A stretch of 64,000 nt of DNA from Hoyosella levis (lineage in GTDB: Bacteria; Actinomycetota; Actinomycetes; Mycobacteriales; Mycobacteriaceae): contig NZ_BQYM01000008.1 in assembly GCF_026008515.1 (NCBI RefSeq), positions 1 to 64,000 of the forward strand, read 5' to 3'. The translations under genes were made by a program, and so were the position numbers. Positions 57,156-64,000 of this stretch are shown piece after piece; within the stretch, counting starts at the first letter, position 1, and each line of letters opens with the position of its first letter. Under the pieces are notes generated by a model, which was not told the origin of the DNA, ran no database searches, and saw nothing but the letters and a program-made list of their open reading frames with translations.

Positions 57156-58103
57156 GTGAATCGTGTGCCCCGCTCGCTTGCTGCCCTCGCCCTCGCTGGC
57201 TCCCTCATCGCGGGCGCTGGCCCTGCGCTGGCGGATTCCCCTGCGCTGGCGGGCTTTCCTGCCGCCGGCGCGCTGCCGGGTTCATCGGCAGGCACGTCAT
57301 CCCCAGGCGCGCCATCTGGGCCATGCGCCTCGCATGCGGATGATGCGCGCCTCGCGGAGCTGTCCGATCCGGCGCGCATCACGGGCAGCACCACCCTGGA
57401 GCGGCTGGAGGACGCGGCGGCACGGCATTCGCGCGTTACTGCCCTGCTCGAGTCACAGGGCGACCGCCGGGGGCTGTTCTCGGTGGGCCTCGACGCGGTC
57501 GAGCAGCACGCGGTGCTGCCGATGCAGCGCGACAGGGAGCAGTTCGTCGATCCGCAATGGGCGAACGAGCTGAGCCTGGATCTGCTCGAGCGGTATCTCG
57601 CTAATCTTCACGCACGACTGACCGGCGGCGTGCTGGAGCCGCAGTGGGAGCGGTTCTTCGATCTCGCGGAGGATTGCTCCGCCTCCCCCGCGCAGGCTGC
57701 GATGGCTGGCTACAACGCGCACTTGACGGTGGATCTCGCGCGGGCGGTCTCGGCGGCCGGGACCCGGGATGCGCATGTGCCGGACTTCTTCCGCATCGTT
57801 GATGCGATCGCGCTGCGGGGCGACTTGATCATTGATCGCACGCGTGCTGCGTACGGGGCCGATCTGGGCCCGTTGTGGCGCGGCTATGTGGTGGGCCCGG
57901 CGCTCGATTCGCTCGTGGGCGAGGGCGTGGGCACGACGGCGCTGTTGAGGTTCGCCGACGTGGGATACAACTCGCTGACCCTGGCGCACGGCCTCGCGCT
58001 GCAGGAGCCCATGCTGGCTGGGGATGCGGAACGGCGAATCGCGGGCCTGTGGTCAATGGCCGACGATGTGCTGGCTGGGCTGCGCCTGGCTGGAGGGCTG
58101 TAG
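57156..58103 (+). CDS. Secreted DUF5995-like protein
   Basis: 315 residues. A Sec signal peptide (VPRSLAALALAGSLIAGAGPALA, cleavage near residue 24), a Gly/Ser/Ala/Pro-rich spacer (about 30-60), then a helical domain with WERFFDLAEDCSASPAQAAMAGYNAHLTVDLARAV, the core of DUF5995 proteins. Function unknown. The GTG at 57156 is supported by TAGACT 7 nt before it; no ribosome-binding site is visible. Ends at a bidirectional terminator. Confidence 0.78.
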   Translation: MNRVPRSLAALALAGSLIAGAGPALADSPALAGFPAAGALPGSSAGTSSPGAPSGPCASHADDARLAELSDPARITGSTTLERLEDAAARHSRVTALLESQGDRRGLFSVGLDAVEQHAVLPMQRDREQFVDPQWANELSLDLLERYLANLHARLTGGVLEPQWERFFDLAEDCSASPAQAAMAGYNAHLTVDLARAVSAAGTRDAHVPDFFRIVDAIALRGDLIIDRTRAAYGADLGPLWRGYVVGPALDSLVGEGVGTTALLRFADVGYNSLTLAHGLALQEPMLAGDAERRIAGLWSMADDVLAGLRLAGGL

Positions 58104-58144
58104 GCGCCCACCAATGGGCAGCCGGCTAGTCCGGTCCGAACGCC

Positions 58145-58176
58145 AGGGGCGGGGCACCTTCCGGTGCCCCGCCCCT
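58145..58176. terminator. Bidirectional terminator
   Basis: Perfect 14-bp stem AGGGGCGGGGCACC (58145-58158) with 58163-58176, loop TTCC, followed by a T-rich stretch on the plus strand. Between the DUF5995 gene and clpC. Confidence 0.88.
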
Positions 58177-58187
58177 GTTCGTTCTTG

Positions 58188-60737
<2,550 letters not shown>

Positions 60738-60843
60738 CGCTCTCCCTCACACTCCTCGTTAGGCCCGGACGCTGGCGCGCGATGGCGAGCGCCTCCGCAT
60801 GCCGTCGCTGATCCCGGCATTCCGGTCCTTGCCGCGCATCACC

Positions 60844-60849
60844 ACTCTA
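60844..60849 (-). promoter_or_regulatory. Candidate clpC -10 box
   Basis: TAGAGT on the minus strand, about 100 nt before clpC. The 467-bp gap 60738-61204 holds this box and the lsr2 terminator; no gene is visible. Confidence 0.35.
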
Positions 60850-61119
60850 GTTGCTGAGAGCGAACCGCGACGTCGCACCATGCTTATCCTTGTCGGCCGG
60901 CACCACCAGCGTGGCGCTCGACCGTGGGCCCGGCCATGCTGGCCAGATCCCCGGTATGACGTCTCGACCTAGGTCTTTCCACCATACGTACCAGAACAAC
61001 GCCTCGGCGACCCAGATCGTTTCCCGCGCCGCTACGCCTACAGAGAACACGTGCGCGCCGGTGCAATACCGCGCTGAGGGGAGGCCGCGCTGGCGGGAGG
61101 CCGCGCCGCGCTACAAGGC

Positions 61120-61157
61120 GGCGCGAGCCACTGCGGATCACCGCAGTGGCTCGCGCC
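61120..61157 (-). terminator. Terminator of lsr2
   Basis: Perfect 17-bp stem GGCGCGAGCCACTGCGG (61120-61136) with 61141-61157, loop ATCA, 47 nt past the lsr2 stop. Confidence 0.88.
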
Positions 61158-61204
61158 GAGGTCAAGAATTATCACCGGGAATCGTGGGCTCGGCCCACCA
61201 CCCC

Positions 61205-61552
61205 TCAGTTGGCCTTGTTGTATGCCTCTGTCACTTCCGCGGAAATACGACCGCGGGCGGAGACCTTGTACCCGTTCTTCCTCGCCCATTCGCGGATCAC
61301 GGCGCTCTGCTCGCGGTCCAGCGAGGCGCGGCCCTTCGCTGTTCCACCACCTGCAGCACGGCGGGTCTTCCGGCCCGCGACACGGCGGGAATGCGCAACC
61401 CACTTTTCCATCTGCTCGCGCAGTTTCACGGCGTTATCCGACGAGAGGTCGATCTCGTAGGTCACGCCATCGAGCCCGAACTCAACAGTCTCGTCGGCCG
61501 GTGCTTCCTGATCGAGATCGTCGATCAGGGTGACGGTTACTTTCTGCGCCAT
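61205..61552 (-). CDS. lsr2: Nucleoid-associated protein Lsr2
   Basis: 115 residues. N-terminal dimerisation domain ([37 protein letters not shown]) and C-terminal DNA-binding domain with the RGR minor-groove clip in [11 protein letters not shown]. Lsr2 is the H-NS analogue of actinobacteria and silences AT-rich, often acquired, DNA. GAGAGG precedes the ATG at 61552. Order clpC-lsr2-lysS matches M. tuberculosis. Confidence 0.96.
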   Translation of the reverse strand: MAQKVTVTLIDDLDQEAPADETVEFGLDGVTYEIDLSSDNAVKLREQMEKWVAHSRRVAGRKTRRAAGGGTAKGRASLDREQSAVIREWARKNGYKVSARGRISAEVTEAYNKAN

Positions 61553-61662
61553 TGCTATTTGCCTCTCTCATCATCAGTTGCACGCTCCATGCCCCGCGAA
61601 CCATGATGCCCGGGGACCCTGAGCAAAACAATAAGCATGCCCACCGCCGATGATAGAACTAA

Positions 61663-63246
61663 TTAGCTGCTTTTTCCAAGCGGACGCACAATCGGGAACA
61701 AGATGGTTTCACGGATTCCCAGCCCAGTGAGCGCCATAAGCAAGCGGTCGATTCCCATGCCAGTGCCCGTCGTTGGTGGCATGCCATGCTCCATCGCGGC
61801 AAGGAAATCCTCATCGAGAACCATGGCCTCGTCGTCACCAGCAGCAGCAAGGCGTGCCTGGTCAACGAATCGCTCGCGCTGGATGACCGGGTCGACGAGC
61901 TCCGAGTAGCCAGTGGCAAGCTCGAATCCCCGCACGTAGAGATCCCACTTCTCGGTAACCCCTGGCTTGGTCCGGTGCTGGCGCGTCAACGGGGAGGTCT
62001 CGACCGGGAAGTCGCGCACGAACGTCGGAGCATGGAGATGATCACCGATAAGGTGCTCCCACAATTCCTCCACTAGCTTGCCGTGGCCATATCCCTTGCC
62101 CTCCGGGACCTCGAAGCCGACGCGCTGCGCGATGGCAAGCAAGTCCTCCACCGTGGTGTCTGGCGTCACGTCCTCGCCAAGGATTTCGGATAGCGAAGGA
62201 TACATTTCCATCACTGTCCACTCGCCGTCGATATCATAGACCGACCCATCGGCAAGGATGATCTGACGCGTACCAAATGCAGCGTCCGCGACTTCCTGGA
62301 TGACTTCACGTATCATCCGCGCCGAATCATCGTAGGTTCCGTATGCCTCATACGTCTCGAGCATCGCGAACTCGGGCGAATGCGACGAGTCCGCTCCTTC
62401 GTTGCGGAAGTTCCTGTTGATCTCGAAAACCCTGTCGATACCGCCAACCACGCAGCGCTTCAGAAACAGCTCGGGAGCGATCCGGAGGTACAAGTCCATG
62501 TCGAGCGCGTTCGAATGCGTAACAAATGGGCGTGCCGCGGCACCGCCATGCAATGTCTGCAACATCGGTGTCTCTACCTCAAGGAAACCCCGGCGCTCGA
62601 GCGCGTTGCGCAGCTCGCGCACCACGGCCATCCGCTTGCGCGCCATGTCCCGCGCTTCCGGGCGCACGATCAGGTCCACGTAGCGCTGCCGGATTCGTGA
62701 TTCCTCGTTCAGTTCCTTGAATGTCACTGGCAACGGGCGCAATGCCTTTGATGCCATCTGCCACCCGCTGGCCATCACGCTCAGCTCGCCGCGGCGGGAA
62801 CTGATGACCTCGCCAGTGACCTGGACGATATCGCCGAGATCCACATCCGACTTCCACTGGCCCAGCGCGTCCGCACCGATCTCGGCGAGGCTGAGCATCG
62901 CCTGCAGCTGGGTGCCATCCCCTTCCTGCAGGACCCCGAAGCACAGCTTGCCGGTGTTGCGGATGAACATCACCCGGCCCACGACGCTCACGTGCTCGCC
63001 CGTGGACTCGCCCGCCGCGATGTCGCCGTGCTTCTCGCGGACCTCTCGCAGGGAATGCGTGCGCTCCACCGAGACCGGATAGGCCTCGCCTCCGGACTCG
63101 ATGAGCCGGTCGCGCTTCTCGCGCCGAATGCGGAGCTGCTCGAACTCGTCGCTCGCCGCGCTCGCCGCTGCGCTCGTCGTGGACTGGGAAGGATCGGACA
63201 CTGGACTCACCGTCGCCTGGTTGTCGGAATCTCGGGCAGCACTCAC
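61663..63246 (-). CDS. lysS: Lysyl-tRNA synthetase (class II)
   Basis: 527 residues. The OB-fold anticodon domain ([30 protein letters not shown]) precedes a class II core: motif 1 with [11 protein letters not shown], motif 2 [24 protein letters not shown], motif 3 [15 protein letters not shown]. It charges tRNA-Lys. The GTG at 63246 is chosen because TATTCT lies 8 nt upstream; a frame to 63276 is open but would place the start inside the promoter. The N-terminus has an extra Ser/Ala-rich segment of about 35 residues. Confidence 0.95.
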   Translation of the reverse strand: MSAARDSDNQATVSPVSDPSQSTTSAAASAASDEFEQLRIRREKRDRLIESGGEAYPVSVERTHSLREVREKHGDIAAGESTGEHVSVVGRVMFIRNTGKLCFGVLQEGDGTQLQAMLSLAEIGADALGQWKSDVDLGDIVQVTGEVISSRRGELSVMASGWQMASKALRPLPVTFKELNEESRIRQRYVDLIVRPEARDMARKRMAVVRELRNALERRGFLEVETPMLQTLHGGAAARPFVTHSNALDMDLYLRIAPELFLKRCVVGGIDRVFEINRNFRNEGADSSHSPEFAMLETYEAYGTYDDSARMIREVIQEVADAAFGTRQIILADGSVYDIDGEWTVMEMYPSLSEILGEDVTPDTTVEDLLAIAQRVGFEVPEGKGYGHGKLVEELWEHLIGDHLHAPTFVRDFPVETSPLTRQHRTKPGVTEKWDLYVRGFELATGYSELVDPVIQRERFVDQARLAAAGDDEAMVLDEDFLAAMEHGMPPTTGTGMGIDRLLMALTGLGIRETILFPIVRPLGKSS

Positions 63247-63254
63247 GACAGACC

Positions 63255-63260
63255 AGAATA
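63255..63260 (-). promoter_or_regulatory. -10 box of lysS (leaderless)
   Basis: TATTCT on the minus strand, 8 nt before the GTG at 63246. Confidence 0.5.
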
Positions 63261-63292
63261 GTGGCTCAGTGCCCAACGTCCCGCATCGCGGA

Positions 63293-64000
63293 TCAGTGCG
63301 CGGCCATCACCGCAGCATCACGATGATGCCCGACACCGCCGAGGATCGCGCGCAGCGGCTCCACCGGGCCTTCCTCCGCAAGGCCGGCAAAGCCATCGAC
63401 GAGCACGCGGGCACGCGTGATGCCACGGCGCCGGAGCTCGGAAACGATGGGCTGCGCGGCCATCCCGTCCGCGCTGGCGATGATCCATTCGATGTCGGTG
63501 CTCGTAGCCTCGCGGAACCGCACAGCGCTGCGGGGATCAACGCGATGGGCCACCTTGTCCGGGTCGATCGCGATCGCCCCGAGCAACGGGCCCTGCGCGA
63601 TGCGCTCCTGCTGCGTGCGGATATCAATGACGCGCGCTCCCCGCGCGACCGCGGTCGGCAAGTCGCTGGGGAAGAGGGCGGTGGCTGCGAGATCGTCGAG
63701 CGGGGCCCGGTGCCGCGCCACGGCATGCACCGCGACGGCGGGGCCACCGGCCACGGGCCGAGTGCCCCGCATCGTGCCGCTCGCGAATGATGCTTGCTCG
63801 CCACTGCCAGCCCGGCGCGTGATCCGCCCCTCCCCGTTCCAGCGCTCGATATCGAGCTCGCCGGTGAGGACCGTGATCGCTGCGGCACCCAGCCCGGTCG
63901 GCCGGTGCCATCGGGTAGTGGGCTCCTGCTCCACGAGCCACACCTCGATATGGTCATCGCGGTGCAGCAGCCAGCGCTGGCGGCCTGGCACGACCTCGTG
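63293..64000 (-). CDS. Cupin (cysteine-dioxygenase-like) / rhodanese-like fusion, 5' end outside window
   Basis: At least 235 residues; the frame is open to the right edge, so the start is probably beyond it (a GTG at 63991 is the last internal candidate). The N-terminal part ([30 protein letters not shown]) resembles the cupin barrel of bacterial cysteine dioxygenases, but the expected metal-binding HxH is not evident ([13 protein letters not shown]). The C-terminal part ([26 protein letters not shown] to VLVDGFAGL) is rhodanese-like; where the catalytic Cys is expected the sequence reads IIASADG. Located 46 nt downstream-side of lysS's start. Confidence 0.6.
   Translation of the reverse strand, partial: HEVVPGRQRWLLHRDDHIEVWLVEQEPTTRWHRPTGLGAAAITVLTGELDIERWNGEGRITRRAGSGEQASFASGTMRGTRPVAGGPAVAVHAVARHRAPLDDLAATALFPSDLPTAVARGARVIDIRTQQERIAQGPLLGAIAIDPDKVAHRVDPRSAVRFREATSTDIEWIIASADGMAAQPIVSELRRRGITRARVLVDGFAGLAEEGPVEPLRAILGGVGHHRDAAVMAAH

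Overview
The window is chromosomal DNA of a high-GC actinobacterium of the order Mycobacteriales (mycolic-acid bacteria). The evidence is dense coding with many GTG starts, the FAS-II dehydratase genes hadA-hadB beside secE/nusG, an Mkl/MceG-type ATPase, lsr2, carD, bldC, mhuD, canB, lpqE-like and mgtA-like genes, and gene order matching four blocks of the Mycobacterium tuberculosis map. Genus cannot be settled from the sequence. There is no rRNA, insertion sequence, prophage or CRISPR array.

Layout: (1) 1-7.7 kb: 5' part of mceG, rplL-rplJ with a long leader, a lipG-like hydrolase, rplA-rplK, nusG-secE, tRNA-Trp, hadB-hadA, then tRNA-Met, -Thr and -Tyr. hadC and the mmaA methyltransferases are absent from their usual places. 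(2) 7.9-27.6 kb: a menaquinone island (yajQ, htpX, grcC-type prenyl synthase, menG, menD, menC, menB, menE, menA), with mgtA, fprB, a TetR regulator and a racemase-like CoA enzyme interspersed; menJ and the bpoC-type hydrolase are not at the locus. (3) 27.9-34.6 kb: a MacB/FtsX-like ABC system in a tight operon with a Cds1-type cysteine desulfhydrase, then bldC and a MinD-like ATPase. (4) 34.8-42.5 kb: a Ca2+/cation exchanger, system II cytochrome c maturation genes (ccsB, resB, ccdA, tlpA-like thioredoxin) and hemL. (5) 42.6-64 kb: an acyl-CoA oxidase-like enzyme, rlmB, cysS, ispF, ispD, carD, lpqE, radA, disA, canB, mutY, mhuD, osmC, clpC, lsr2, lysS, and the end of a cupin-rhodanese fusion.

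The housekeeping logic is coherent: grcC, menA and the other men genes make menaquinone; resB/ccsB/ccdA/tlpA mature c-type cytochromes and hemL supplies haem for them; mhuD recycles haem iron; ispD/ispF feed isoprenoids to menaquinone; radA/disA couple DNA integrity to c-di-AMP.

The least ordinary content is non-coding. A roughly 75-bp palindromic element occurs five times in gene 3' regions, with compensating changes in its stem. A pair of inverted 41-bp palindromes flanks an apparently frameshifted gene. A composite tandem-repeat island lies between mutY and a hydrolase. At least 17 genes have a TANNNT box 6-8 nt before the start codon, the arrangement expected for leaderless transcripts. 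Functions are assigned by recognising protein sequences; no database search was run.
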